Below, piece after piece: positions 1-6,502 of a stretch of DNA of 62,857 nt. How positions within the stretch are numbered: the first letter of the stretch is position 1; each line of letters begins with the position of its first letter. A program made the translations under genes and the position numbers. Under the pieces are notes generated by a model. That model was not told the DNA's origin, searched no databases, and saw only the letters and a program-made list of their open reading frames with translations. This stretch comes from a virus. The stretch spans positions 1-62,857 of IMG/VR virus record IMGVR_UViG_3300025009_000105; one strand, given 5' to 3'.

Positions 1-40
1 CCGCGTACGCGCATTACGTACCGCGTCCCGCGCCCTGGCG

Positions 41-49
41 TGGTATAAT
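41..49 (+). promoter_or_regulatory. Extended -10 promoter of first gene
   Basis: TGGTATAAT is an extended -10 element. It ends 6 nt before the ATG at 56, so transcription should start at or next to the start codon and give a leaderless or nearly leaderless mRNA. No -35 box is obvious in the GC-rich DNA upstream. Confidence 0.6.
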
Positions 50-55
50 GCGGAC

Positions 56-304
56 ATGCCCAAGTTGACGTCCGACTACCCGACTCCGCTTAACATCCTG
101 GTCACGCCTGCCATGAAGCAAACATTGATCGCCGTGTCCTTCCACCAGGGGCGCCGGGGCGCGTTCGGCGCGGCTGCCCGGGACATGATCCAGGCAGGGA
201 TTGACAAGTACCTGGCAAGCCTGGGACCTGCTGACCGTAAGCGCTTCGATGAAGTGATGCAGAACGTAAAAATATCCAGCCAGTACAAGCAGGATCTAAA
301 ATAA
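56..304 (+). CDS. Small ribbon-helix-helix-like protein
   Basis: Encodes 82 aa. Residues 11-55 read as a short strand (PLNILVTP) followed by two helices (MKQTLIAVSFHQ... and ...AAARDMIQAGIDKYLASL), the pattern of Arc/CopG-type DNA-binding proteins. The C-terminal tail is charged. There is no Shine-Dalgarno site because the -10 box lies only 6 nt upstream, so a leaderless start is likely. It is the only rightward gene left of 5.6 kb and faces the end of the leftward operon. A role as a phage regulator is inferred from the fold pattern and is uncertain; no specific family member is recognised. Confidence 0.65.
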   Translation: MPKLTSDYPTPLNILVTPAMKQTLIAVSFHQGRRGAFGAAARDMIQAGIDKYLASLGPADRKRFDEVMQNVKISSQYKQDLK

Positions 305-306
305 CT

Positions 307-332
307 CCCGCCGCGTGTCGGAACGCGGCGGG
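307..332. terminator. Hairpin between convergent genes
   Basis: A 10-bp GC-rich stem (CCCGCCGCGT / ACGCGGCGGG, loop GTCGGA) lies just after the stop at 304. Only TTATGTT follows on the plus strand, so the U-tract is weak. It sits between convergent genes and may terminate transcription in either direction. Confidence 0.55.
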
Positions 333-380
333 TTATGTTAAAACACTTGAAACGGGGGGTTATTTCATGGGGTTGCCTCC

Positions 381-698
381 TCATCCATCCCAGAACGGGG
401 GATTTAATTCAGGCTCGCCAATGCCAAGGCTGCTTAACTTGTGCTGCATTTCCAGGAGTTGCAGCTTCTTGAGTTCAATCTCCAGGTCTTGCAGTAGTAC
501 CGCGTTGTTTTCCTTGGCGATTCTAGCCTGCTCCTGCTGTATCTTTAACTTGCCCTGTTCAATCTTTACTTTTTCCAGGGTGATGTTATCAAGCGCCTTA
601 CGTAACCGGCGCGGGGCGCCCATCATCCCGGCAAGCCCGGAGAGTATCCCGGACATTGCAGCATAAGGCGAACGGTAGGATCGACGGCGGCGGGACAT
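381..698 (-). CDS. Small basic/coiled-coil protein
   Basis: Encodes 105 aa from ATG at 698. The first about 10 residues are basic (MSRRRRSYRS). A short glycine/alanine hydrophobic stretch follows (SGILSGLAGMMGA), then a heptad-rich helix (residues about 35-90, many E, K, Q and L) that predicts a coiled coil. GGAGG lies 13 nt upstream inside the end of the previous gene, which suggests translational coupling. It is the last gene of the leftward operon. The basic N-terminus with a coiled coil could suit a DNA- or membrane-associated adaptor, but no family is recognised. Confidence 0.6.
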   Translation of the reverse strand: MSRRRRSYRSPYAAMSGILSGLAGMMGAPRRLRKALDNITLEKVKIEQGKLKIQQEQARIAKENNAVLLQDLEIELKKLQLLEMQHKLSSLGIGEPELNPPFWDG

Positions 699-705
699 GA
701 GTCTA

Positions 706-1014
706 TTATACCTCCGCCTCGACTTTGGCAATGACGGCGCGGGCACGTTGCAAAATATCCCATGCCTCGCCCGGCCTGTCTGGTTGGGGGTAAATGTTCG
801 GGGCGGCAATTTTAACAAGAGATTTTAGCGCGTCAAACACGGCGGGGGCCTCGGCTATAAAGCGCGCGTTGGCTTCGGCTTCAACTGGCCATTCTTTGGC
901 GTTGCCCATTGTGCAAATGATGCAGGGCGCGGCGTCTGCAATGACTCCCGTCTCGCCCTTCTTGCCGATGTTGTTGTGAACCTTCCAAGGTCCGGGGGTG
1001 TGTTTGGTCGCCAT
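706..1014 (-). CDS. Conserved phage protein, HTPGPW family
   Basis: Encodes 102 aa. The start MATKHTPGPWKV and the later ANARFIAEAPAVFDALKSLV match a widespread small phage protein recognised by the HTPGPW motif and an 'ARLIAxAPELLEAL'-like helix; its function is unknown. ATG at 1014 lies 2 nt after the upstream stop, so it is probably translationally coupled. The two cysteines (CIICT) are not in a clear metal-binding arrangement. Confidence 0.75.
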   Translation of the reverse strand: MATKHTPGPWKVHNNIGKKGETGVIADAAPCIICTMGNAKEWPVEAEANARFIAEAPAVFDALKSLVKIAAPNIYPQPDRPGEAWDILQRARAVIAKVEAEV

Positions 1015-1016
1015 GG

Positions 1017-1553
1017 TTACGCCTCGCTCTTGGGTGCGATCTTGCCGTTGGCGAAAAACAGGTACCCATTGGAGTCGCACGTCTCCCCAAATTGATCGTC
1101 GGAGTATTGCCCTTCACAATCCACCTGGGAGGCGTGTAACCAGGTCTTAAATGCTGCCTGCATGAGTTCCGGGAGGTCGGTCACTCCACGGCGGAACGCG
1201 GCGCGGAGTCCGTCTATCGCGTCCTCGTCTCCACAGTACCCGGTCAATACGCACTCACCATCCCCCCTACCCGTGCGCCGGTTATAGGATCCTAACTTGG
1301 AGATGGCGCCGCGAATCTCCTGCTTGGTAAGGTCTGGCATGTCGAAGGTTGCGAATGAGGGGGAGCAGTTGAACCAGTCTATCTCATAGTTCACCAACTT
1401 CCCGCCGAAATGCTGCGCCAGTTTTGCCAGAGACATCAGGGCGTCTTTACTCCAGGAATAGCCCCAGATGGACTGATGATCCTGCTTGGCGCGCGCCTTG
1501 CCCTTCTCGTCTAATTCACTGAAGGGGTAAACTGTCAGGGTGATGGTTTTCAT
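1017..1553 (-). CDS. Conserved phage protein of unknown function
   Basis: Encodes 178 aa. The N-terminus (TITLTVYPFSELDEKGKARAKQ) resembles a family of uncharacterised phage and mobile-element proteins with a 'F-x-E-L-x-E-K-A-K-x-R-A' start. The rest is acidic with several aromatic residues (WFNCSPSF, YSWSKDAL). ATG at 1553 overlaps the upstream stop (ATGA). No catalytic motif is visible. Confidence 0.7.
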   Translation of the reverse strand: MKTITLTVYPFSELDEKGKARAKQDHQSIWGYSWSKDALMSLAKLAQHFGGKLVNYEIDWFNCSPSFATFDMPDLTKQEIRGAISKLGSYNRRTGRGDGECVLTGYCGDEDAIDGLRAAFRRGVTDLPELMQAAFKTWLHASQVDCEGQYSDDQFGETCDSNGYLFFANGKIAPKSEA

Positions 1554-1930
1554 TTTGACTCCTTATGGTCGCAGTCGCACGCCTCCGAAAAGTAGAGGGG
1601 GTGGTAAGTTCCGCCGATGTTGTCGTCTTGCCATGGATCGCCGGGGCGGATGTTTTTGCCGCGTGCCACAATGACCGCGGCGGGGGGGAGGGCGTCAAAA
1701 AATTCTCCATGGACATGCCAACAAGCGGAGGCAATATGACGTTGCACTCCCTTGTTGTTTACATGCCCCAGGCGCCCACCAGGACCGCGGGAGTTGTTGA
1801 CTGTGAGCGTGAAGCGGATGTTCTTACCGCACGGGGTCACGGATCGAAAACGGACATTCCCGCCGAAGTTTTGATTAACCCTCTCCAGGGCGGACTCCAA
1901 GTCTTGCACTGTAACATTTTTAACTAGCAT
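1550..1930 (-). CDS. Hypothetical phage protein
   Basis: Encodes 126 aa. It starts after the operon's repeated ribosome-binding module (AAGGAGCATAGA, then ATG). The middle contains HIASACWHVHGEFFDALPP and the tail ends CDCDHKESK, so His/Cys metal binding is possible but not in a standard finger. It overlaps the next gene by ATGA. Function is unknown. Confidence 0.65.
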   Translation of the reverse strand: MLVKNVTVQDLESALERVNQNFGGNVRFRSVTPCGKNIRFTLTVNNSRGPGGRLGHVNNKGVQRHIASACWHVHGEFFDALPPAAVIVARGKNIRPGDPWQDDNIGGTYHPLYFSEACDCDHKESK

Positions 1931-1976
1931 TCTATGCTCCTTGTTTACGGGGCAGGCGGTATTCCTGCCGTCCGGC

Positions 1977-2006
1977 TTGCCCCAGACCTTACCGGGTCCG
2001 GGGCAA
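1977..2006. other. Long GC-rich intergenic hairpin
   Basis: TTGCCCC pairs with GGGGCAA around an inner GACC/GGTC stem, with one A-C mismatch. It lies between the genes ending at 2025 and starting at 1930. No U-tract follows on the minus strand, so it may be an RNA-processing or attenuation element rather than a terminator. A second short hairpin (GGCAGG/CCTGCC) lies at about 1951-1969. Confidence 0.45.
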
Positions 2007-2024
2007 TATCGGAGGGGCGGGAGG

Positions 2025-2501
2025 TTAGCGCGCCCAGTAGGTCACGCCGTCAAATTCGGCAGATGTGTAATCCTGCTGCAAGTCCTCGGCGACTCCTTCC
2101 CAATTGATATTACCGGCGATATATTCCGGGAGGTCGCGCGGCAATGCACCAAGGTCGCTTACAAGGTCCTTGCAGTAGTCAATCCAGGCGGACTCCCGGA
2201 TGAGGGTTACGCCGTGGCGCCAGTCGTCGCAGTACCCTTCCAGGTCATCCCGGAGGGATAGCAGTACCTTTAATTCCTGCCCGTCGTCGGAGTCGTCCCA
2301 TTCTCCCCACTTTTCCGCCTGTTCATCGGTCCAGTTCTTAATGATCGCCGGCTGATTCTGGGGGGCCTCCGTGTTCAGATAATCCGGGAGGTCGTTTTCA
2401 GATTGAAAATCATCCCGGGCGGATTCGAGGTCGTTAATACGTTCCTCTATATCCCGGGAGTCGATATAGTCGTCATTGTTGGAGGGGGGATTCTTAATCA
2501 T
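2025..2501 (-). CDS. Acidic conserved phage protein
   Basis: Encodes 158 aa from ATG at 2501, placed by the repeated AAGGAGCATACC module. The protein is very acidic. YIDSRDIEERINDLESARDDF, a central WDDSDDGQELKVLLSLRDDLEGYCDDWRHG and a terminal DFDGVTYWAR match a phage/plasmid family often seen in early operons near anti-restriction genes. A DNA-mimic or anti-restriction role is possible from the charge alone; I do not claim it. Confidence 0.65.
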   Translation of the reverse strand: MIKNPPSNNDDYIDSRDIEERINDLESARDDFQSENDLPDYLNTEAPQNQPAIIKNWTDEQAEKWGEWDDSDDGQELKVLLSLRDDLEGYCDDWRHGVTLIRESAWIDYCKDLVSDLGALPRDLPEYIAGNINWEGVAEDLQQDYTSAEFDGVTYWAR

Positions 2502-2518
2502 GGTATGCTCCTTGTGTA

Positions 2519-2665
2519 TCAGATTCGGCACGTACAGCGGCCACCATATCGCCTTACCATATCGCAGAATGCGAAAACATCGGTTAGCGAATCGGTGAAG
2601 TAATCCCCGCTTACTTCATAGGCATAATTCGGATCGTGGTACCAGTAACTTATACAATATTTCAT
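2519..2665 (-). CDS. 48-aa hypothetical protein
   Basis: Encodes 48 aa from ATG at 2665, preceded by AAGGAGCCTGCT, a variant of the operon's ribosome-binding module. It is rich in tyrosine and cysteine (ISYWYHDPNYAYEV, FAFCDMVRRYGGRCTCRI). The aromatic, compact composition suggests a small folded protein. No function can be assigned. Confidence 0.6.
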   Translation of the reverse strand: MKYCISYWYHDPNYAYEVSGDYFTDSLTDVFAFCDMVRRYGGRCTCRI

Positions 2666-2675
2666 AGCAGGCTCC

Positions 2676-3059
2676 TTAATAATCCGCCAGTTCTTGCAGG
2701 TCGCCATCGGTTAATCCAAGCCTGACGGCTGCCTGATCCGACTCTTGACATCCCTTTATTATCCTAGGGATGTCGTTACCCTTGCAACCCTCTAAAATTT
2801 CCCACTCCTCGAAGCGCGCTATCATAGCGTCGGACGCGAAACATGCCGCCGCGCCTCGGAGGTCGCAACCCTTCCCGGTCTCCATGTCGTGCCTGCTCCC
2901 CCAGAAGTCAAAAGTATAAGACCGTCTTCCAACCTTTGATTTTCTTCCCGTCTTGATTGTTACTTCATAGCAACGGCCGGACGGCTCCCAAGGCGCCTTT
3001 TTATTCCCCCTTACATAATCCAGTTTAACGGCATGTCCAGATTTTAGCGGTATGTCCAT
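2676..3059 (-). CDS. Hypothetical phage protein
   Basis: Encodes 127 aa from ATG at 3059, preceded by AAGGAGCATAGA. The N-terminal half looks beta-rich (YEVTIKTGRKSKVGRRSYTFDFWGSR). The C-terminal half is helical (DQAAVRLGLTDGDLQELADY). No known domain is recognised. It is followed 11 nt later by the 48-aa gene, so the two are likely co-translated. Confidence 0.65.
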   Translation of the reverse strand: MDIPLKSGHAVKLDYVRGNKKAPWEPSGRCYEVTIKTGRKSKVGRRSYTFDFWGSRHDMETGKGCDLRGAAACFASDAMIARFEEWEILEGCKGNDIPRIIKGCQESDQAAVRLGLTDGDLQELADY

Positions 3060-3072
3060 TCTATGCTCCTTC

Positions 3073-3114
3073 CCGACTCATGTCGGTAATAGTGAGATGG
3101 GCACATCCCATCTC
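3073..3114. other. Paired hairpins in a leader
   Basis: Two hairpins lie upstream of the gene starting at 3059: CCGAC/GTCGG (3073-3086) and GAGATGGG/CCCATCTC (3094-3114, 5-nt loop). The nearer one ends only about 14 nt from the start codon, next to the ribosome-binding site, so it may influence translation. No U-tract is present. Confidence 0.4.
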
Positions 3115-3163
3115 TAGCCCGGGTACGTCCAGGGAGACGCGCCCAGGATAGGGACGGGAGGGG

Positions 3164-3478
3164 TTATGAGATTAAGCAGGAAAACTCCTCGGGTCCCATG
3201 TTCTGCGCTTCAGGCATGGCTGCGAACCGGTTAAACTCCCGTGCGACCGTGCGGACTCTCATTCCCTTAAACCGGCGCAGATCATCCGGGGTGCCAACGA
3301 TGGTTGTACCCGACTCGGTTACAACGAAGTGGAACGGGTAAAAATACCACCTGCTGCCCATGTCGCCAGAATGCTCCCAGGCGGACTCTATGTCCGTGAA
3401 TGCGTCCTCATGGTAGGGCGTCTCGGTTTTATAATCGCCGTCAAATGACATGCAGATTAATTTGTACTTCGGGGTCAT
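3164..3478 (-). CDS. Conserved phage protein (DMGSRWYFYPF motif)
   Basis: Encodes 104 aa. The block DIESAWEHSGDMGSRWYFYP followed by HFVV is characteristic of a small phage protein family that I recognise but cannot assign a function. The C-terminus ends FAAMPEAQNMGPEEFSCLIS. The start follows AAGGAGCACACC and overlaps the previous gene's stop (ATGA), so the pair is coupled. Confidence 0.7.
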   Translation of the reverse strand: MTPKYKLICMSFDGDYKTETPYHEDAFTDIESAWEHSGDMGSRWYFYPFHFVVTESGTTIVGTPDDLRRFKGMRVRTVAREFNRFAAMPEAQNMGPEEFSCLIS

Positions 3479-3792
3479 GGTGTGCTCCTTTCAAATTCGA
3501 TTGTCCAGGGAATGCAGGGGGTATGATTGTCATCCGCCAATTTGTAAAATGTCTCCAGGCTGTAAATATTCTGGAATGCCGCGCCGGTCCTGCCGTCCTT
3601 AACCATCAGGTCCCGGGCGTCCTGTTCACTGGTTGCAATGACCTGATAAACTCCCTGTACATCTTGGGAATGATAAACGAAAGTAAACAGGACAGGCGCC
3701 GGGGGATTATCGCAGGCTTGGCAGTATTTGACGCCGTGCGCACGCCCAAATTCAGGGAGGGGGTTCCCGCAGATTGTACATTTTTCATTCAT
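3475..3792 (-). CDS. Small zinc-ribbon protein
   Basis: Encodes 105 aa from ATG at 3792 (module AAGGAGCATACC). The N-terminus carries CTICGNPLPEFGR and YCQAC, a CxxC-x14-CxxC zinc ribbon. The remainder looks like a small alpha/beta domain. It is coupled to the next gene by ATGA. A nucleic-acid or protein adaptor role is possible. Confidence 0.65.
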   Translation of the reverse strand: MNEKCTICGNPLPEFGRAHGVKYCQACDNPPAPVLFTFVYHSQDVQGVYQVIATSEQDARDLMVKDGRTGAAFQNIYSLETFYKLADDNHTPCIPWTIEFERSTP

Positions 3793-3861
3793 GGTATGCT
3801 CCTTATGATGTATTATCTCATGGCTGATATATAGTGGGGGAGGATGAAAGTCACCCTTCCT

Positions 3862-3880
3862 AATATGACATTTGTCACTA
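3862..3880. promoter_or_regulatory. Operator-like dyad, site A
   Basis: The core TGACATTTGTCA is a perfect TGACA-N2-TGTCA dyad. On the minus strand the site reads TAGTGACAAATGTCATATT, identical at 18 of 19 positions to the site at 48676. It lies upstream of the gene starting at 3792 and overlaps the TAG stop of the preceding small gene. Confidence 0.6.
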
Positions 3881-3985
3881 TTTGCCGGGGTCGAACCACC
3901 CCAGGCACAGCCCCATGGCAAGGACCGCAGCCACCAGGACAAGGGAGGGCAGGACTCCCGGGTTGCAGATGATCGTAATTGTCAA
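3878..3985 (-). CDS. 35-aa single-span membrane protein, TTG start
   Basis: Encodes 35 aa. The start is TTG at 3985, placed exactly where the operon's AAGGAGCATACC module demands a start codon; no ATG fits. The middle is one hydrophobic helix (LPSLVLVAAVLAMGLCLGW). The stop overlaps operator-like site A. Function is unknown. Confidence 0.6.
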   Translation of the reverse strand: MTITIICNPGVLPSLVLVAAVLAMGLCLGWFDPGK

Positions 3986-3997
3986 GGTATGCTCCTT

Positions 3998-4426
3998 TTA
4001 GAGCGGCGGAAATTCCCGGGCGTCAAGGCACTTAAACTCTGTGCGCGAGTTCTCGGCGCGGATGGTCAGGATCTGGACGCTGGGATTAAACTCAAGGGCA
4101 AGGATGCCGTAACCGCATGTAGCCATAACCTTGCACCAGTCAAAGAACGGGTGAGTAGTGATGGTTTTCGATCCCTTTCCATAGCCGCCGGGGTGACATG
4201 TGGTTTTTAGGTACATTGGGATGCAAGTCTCGAAAGGCTCTTCTGTGCGTGCGCGGGCACTTGCCTTATAAACCTTCTCAAGGTCAGTTGTGGTGATGGT
4301 GATTTGCCCGTCCTTCACAGTGAGACGCGCATGATTCAGGATTGGCAGGGGTGAGCCTTTTGTAATCTTGACTTCCTTTACTGCCCGAAATAGGTTTTCG
4401 GCTAAAACGGCATTGGGTGTGCTCAT
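3998..4426 (-). CDS. Stand-alone beta-clamp domain I (DnaN N-terminal-like)
   Basis: Encodes 142 aa from ATG at 4426 (module AAGGAGCATAGA). LFRAVKEVKI...PLPILNHARLTVKDG (residues about 12-41) and ITITTTDLE align with the start of bacterial DnaN (..RPTLPILGNLLL..DG..L.GTDLE). ILALEF...LTIRAENSRTEFKCL and the terminal DAREFPPL match the end of clamp domain I. A normal clamp is about 370 aa with three such domains; here domains II and III are absent and the ORF ends right after domain I. It may modulate the host clamp or clamp loader; that is inference. Homology looks strong by eye. Confidence 0.75.
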   Translation of the reverse strand: MSTPNAVLAENLFRAVKEVKITKGSPLPILNHARLTVKDGQITITTTDLEKVYKASARARTEEPFETCIPMYLKTTCHPGGYGKGSKTITTHPFFDWCKVMATCGYGILALEFNPSVQILTIRAENSRTEFKCLDAREFPPL

Positions 4427-4501
4427 TCTATGCTCCTTTACGATTGTAGATTGACATTGCACAAATTGCCTGGGTTATACGTGATTTTATCCTGATATGC
4501 C

Positions 4502-4819
4502 TTACACCTCCCGAACATCATCCCAAATAAGCCCGTTCATGTCATATAAGCGGACCTTACCAATGCGGGCGGTATCATAGACGGCAGAATGGAATGTATC
4601 AGGGTCTGACCCTTCGAAAGTGATGATAAGGTCGTTGCCTTTGAATTGATATTCCATCTCGCATTCCTTCAGCCATTTTTCAACGTCTGATTTTAAGCAC
4701 TTGGGATTCGCCCATCCATTCCAGTGACTGCCGTCTGTGAACCCGCGGACGCGTTCTTTATCCCCATCAATGCAGAAGTATGACATTGCCAGCGGTTTAC
4801 GTTCACTCCATGCTACCAT
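4502..4819 (-). CDS. Hypothetical phage protein
   Basis: Encodes 105 aa from ATG at 4819 (AAGGAGCATAAA). A beta-rich segment (MEYQFKGNDLIITFEGSD) lies in the middle and tryptophans are frequent (SHWNGWANPKCLKSDVEKWL). No family is recognised. A gap of about 75 nt before the clamp gene shows no clear promoter. Confidence 0.6.
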   Translation of the reverse strand: MVAWSERKPLAMSYFCIDGDKERVRGFTDGSHWNGWANPKCLKSDVEKWLKECEMEYQFKGNDLIITFEGSDPDTFHSAVYDTARIGKVRLYDMNGLIWDDVREV

Positions 4820-4860
4820 TTTATGCTCCTTATGTTAGATTCGGCTTATGCCGTCCAGTT

Positions 4861-4884
4861 CAGCCATTAACTGATTAATGGCTG
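4861..4884. other. Perfect 10-bp hairpin
   Basis: CAGCCATTAA pairs with TTAATGGCTG around a CTGA loop, between the genes at 4819 and 4901. There is no U-tract on either strand. It is probably an RNA-processing or attenuation element of the leftward operon. Confidence 0.4.
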
Positions 4885-4900
4885 ATAGCATGGCACAAGA

Positions 4901-5101
4901 CTAGGGATTGACGGGTTCAGTCGTTTCCGTTACCTTTACAATCTTGCACAAGGCGGCCTGTTCTTTCCAGTATGCTGCGTTTCCACGATCTGAGCATTCG
5001 CCGAATCTCGCGACGGCTTGCTGTGCTTCTGGCAGTGTGTCGAAATTCATGTTGGCGAATGTGCTGGGTGTAATTACACGGTAGTAAACTTTTGCATTCA
5101 T
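4901..5101 (-). CDS. 66-aa hypothetical protein
   Basis: Encodes 66 aa from ATG at 5101 (AAGGAGCATACA). Predicted order is strand, helix, strand (KVYYRVITP, LPEAQQAVARFG, ALCKIVKVTET). No known function. It is the second gene of the leftward operon. Confidence 0.6.
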   Translation of the reverse strand: MNAKVYYRVITPSTFANMNFDTLPEAQQAVARFGECSDRGNAAYWKEQAALCKIVKVTETTEPVNP

Positions 5102-5112
5102 TGTATGCTCCT

Positions 5113-5214
5113 TTATAGTCCTATGAATGTGAATGCCCAATTGACAAGCAGATAAGCGCCAATTGCAAGCAGGATAAAAAAGATTGTGTTTAGAGTGGAA
5201 AGCGTTTTGTTCAT
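5113..5214 (-). CDS. 33-aa single-span membrane protein
   Basis: Encodes 33 aa, almost all one transmembrane helix (TIFFILLAIGAYLLVNWAFTF). It starts at ATG 5214 behind AAGGAGCAACCA and is the first gene after the leftward promoter at 5237-5242. It resembles the other one-span mini-proteins in this genome (3878-3985, 52938-53027). Function is unknown. Confidence 0.6.
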   Translation of the reverse strand: MNKTLSTLNTIFFILLAIGAYLLVNWAFTFIGL

Positions 5215-5236
5215 TGGTTGCTCCTTGAATGCCTGT

Positions 5237-5242
5237 ATTATA
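5237..5242 (-). promoter_or_regulatory. -10 box of the leftward small-gene operon
   Basis: TATAAT on the minus strand, about 23 nt upstream of the first start codon of the operon (5214). Spacing to TGGCTT as a -35 would be 17 nt, which is a poor match. Regulatory input from the nearby dyads is possible. Confidence 0.5.
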
Positions 5243-5357
5243 CTTTCACTAGTACATATAAGCCACTTTTACAAGGTCTGAATGTGATACCAATATATGC
5301 CTTCTACCTGGACGCCGGCACTGTACACATGTTCTAAGTATGCGCCTGGCTGATCTG

Positions 5358-5472
5358 ATTTGTCATAGTGTAATGTGACATTAGGCGCCCATGTATGCAC
5401 ATTGTAAGAAGGGCTGCTATATGCGCATTCTTGTCAATGTTTATTGTAATGAATTTTATATGACAAATGTCA
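5358..5472. promoter_or_regulatory. Operator cluster in the divergent control region
   Basis: Two dyads: TAATGTGACATTA (5371-5383, perfect, preceded by the half-site TTTGTCAT) and TGACAAATGTCA (5461-5472), a full copy of the genome's recurring operator. They lie between the leftward promoter (5237) and the rightward promoter (5586). The rest of the 404-nt gap (5215-5618) is AT-rich and shows no convincing gene. Confidence 0.5.
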
Positions 5473-5585
5473 CACGCGCACGCAGAACAAATGTTCTTCC
5501 GAAACGAATTTTCGCTAATGCACTACCCCTCTCGCAAAATTTGCCTAAAAATGGGTCTTATGTCTATTCCTAATAGGAATAATAG

Positions 5586-5594
5586 TGATACAAT
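5586..5594 (+). promoter_or_regulatory. Extended -10 promoter of the rightward late region
   Basis: TGATACAAT is an extended -10 upstream of the first late gene. The start codon chosen (ATG 5619) has AGGAG 9 nt before it; GTG at 5595 would lie directly on the -10 edge and is rejected. Confidence 0.5.
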
Positions 5595-5618
5595 GTGCAG
5601 GAACAGGAGAATAATCCC

Positions 5619-6164
5619 ATGAATGTCATTTTGAAACATTTGAGGCAAGTCGAGGAGGGGATGTCCCTGCTCGATCAGAACGAAGTAACCGAAGTCCTGC
5701 GGTTGTTAAGAGCGTGCAGGAGTTTAGGCGGGACGGCCTACATCTTTGGAAATGGGGGGAGCGCGGCGACGTCCAGCCACTTTGCGAACGACCTGGTGAA
5801 GATGGGCAGGTTGAGGGCGCACTGCTTGAGTGACCAGGTGCCCGTAATGACCGCGTACGGGAATGATGAGGGGTGGGGGAACATGTATGCCAACATGCTG
5901 CGAAAGTATTTCAACCCGGAGAAGGATGTGGCGGTTGGGATCTCGTGCAGCGGGAGCAGTGAGAATGTGATATGGGCACTGAAAGATGTGATCGAGTCGG
6001 GTGGGTCTGCGGCTGGGCTGACCGGGATTGACAACGATTCCGGTATTCACCTGGTAGGCGACATAAGGTTGGTCCATGCGAGGGTGCCGGACATACGGGT
6101 GCAGGAGGATATACACAGCATGGTGTGTCACGCACTGGCGCGTGGGATGCAGGAGGGGGAATGA
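5619..6164 (+). CDS. SIS-domain sugar isomerase, GmhA-like
   Basis: Encodes 181 aa. Sugar isomerase (SIS) fold: FGNGGSA (residues 43-49), HFANDLV, and SCSGSSENV typical of phosphoheptose isomerases (GmhA) and DiaA. GmhA turns sedoheptulose 7-phosphate into D-glycero-D-manno-heptose 7-phosphate in the cytoplasm. Length fits the family (about 190 aa). It opens the late region directly upstream of the packaging genes and overlaps the next gene by ATGA. It may feed the kinase and nucleotidyltransferase at 23-25 kb. DiaA-like replication roles are an alternative. Confidence 0.75.
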   Translation: MNVILKHLRQVEEGMSLLDQNEVTEVLRLLRACRSLGGTAYIFGNGGSAATSSHFANDLVKMGRLRAHCLSDQVPVMTAYGNDEGWGNMYANMLRKYFNPEKDVAVGISCSGSSENVIWALKDVIESGGSAAGLTGIDNDSGIHLVGDIRLVHARVPDIRVQEDIHSMVCHALARGMQEGE

Positions 6165-6502
6165 ACAGAAAAGAATGGAAAGAGGTACGAGAAAAACTAA
6201 CCGAAGGAAAGATTCGGGAGATGTATGAGGCGCAGGACAAAATAATGTGCGCTTATTGTGGTCACACAAACAAAAAGAGCGACAAGGCGGGAGTAATAAA
6301 TCACACCTTAACCTGCGACAAGCGCCCGGAGAAGAAACTGCTTGCCGAAGCATTCAAGGTGGAGGATCGTTTGTTCGGTTGGCTCAAACACGTAACCGGC
6401 ATTTCAGCGGACAGCGCAGAGCATTACTGGCCCACGCAGTGCAAAACGTGCGCGGAGATTAAAGTAGCACTTGATCGGTACGATGAAAAAGAGGATAAAT
6501 GA
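6161..6502 (+). CDS. Small zinc-finger-like protein
   Basis: Encodes 113 aa. CAYCGH...HTLTC (residues about 30-55) and a later CKTC form possible zinc sites. The remainder is helical and charged. It overlaps both neighbours by a few bases (ATGA with the isomerase, 20 nt with the next gene), so all three are translated together just before terminase. Function is unknown. Confidence 0.6.
   Translation: MNRKEWKEVREKLTEGKIREMYEAQDKIMCAYCGHTNKKSDKAGVINHTLTCDKRPEKKLLAEAFKVEDRLFGWLKHVTGISADSAEHYWPTQCKTCAEIKVALDRYDEKEDK

Noticed and set aside
705-710. TATAAT (minus strand) before the gene starting at 698
   Set aside because: It overlaps the stop of the upstream gene, and GGAGG plus operon context explain the start without it.
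5391-5573. 60-codon frame in the divergent control region
   Set aside because: No ribosome-binding site, overlaps an operator, unusual composition.
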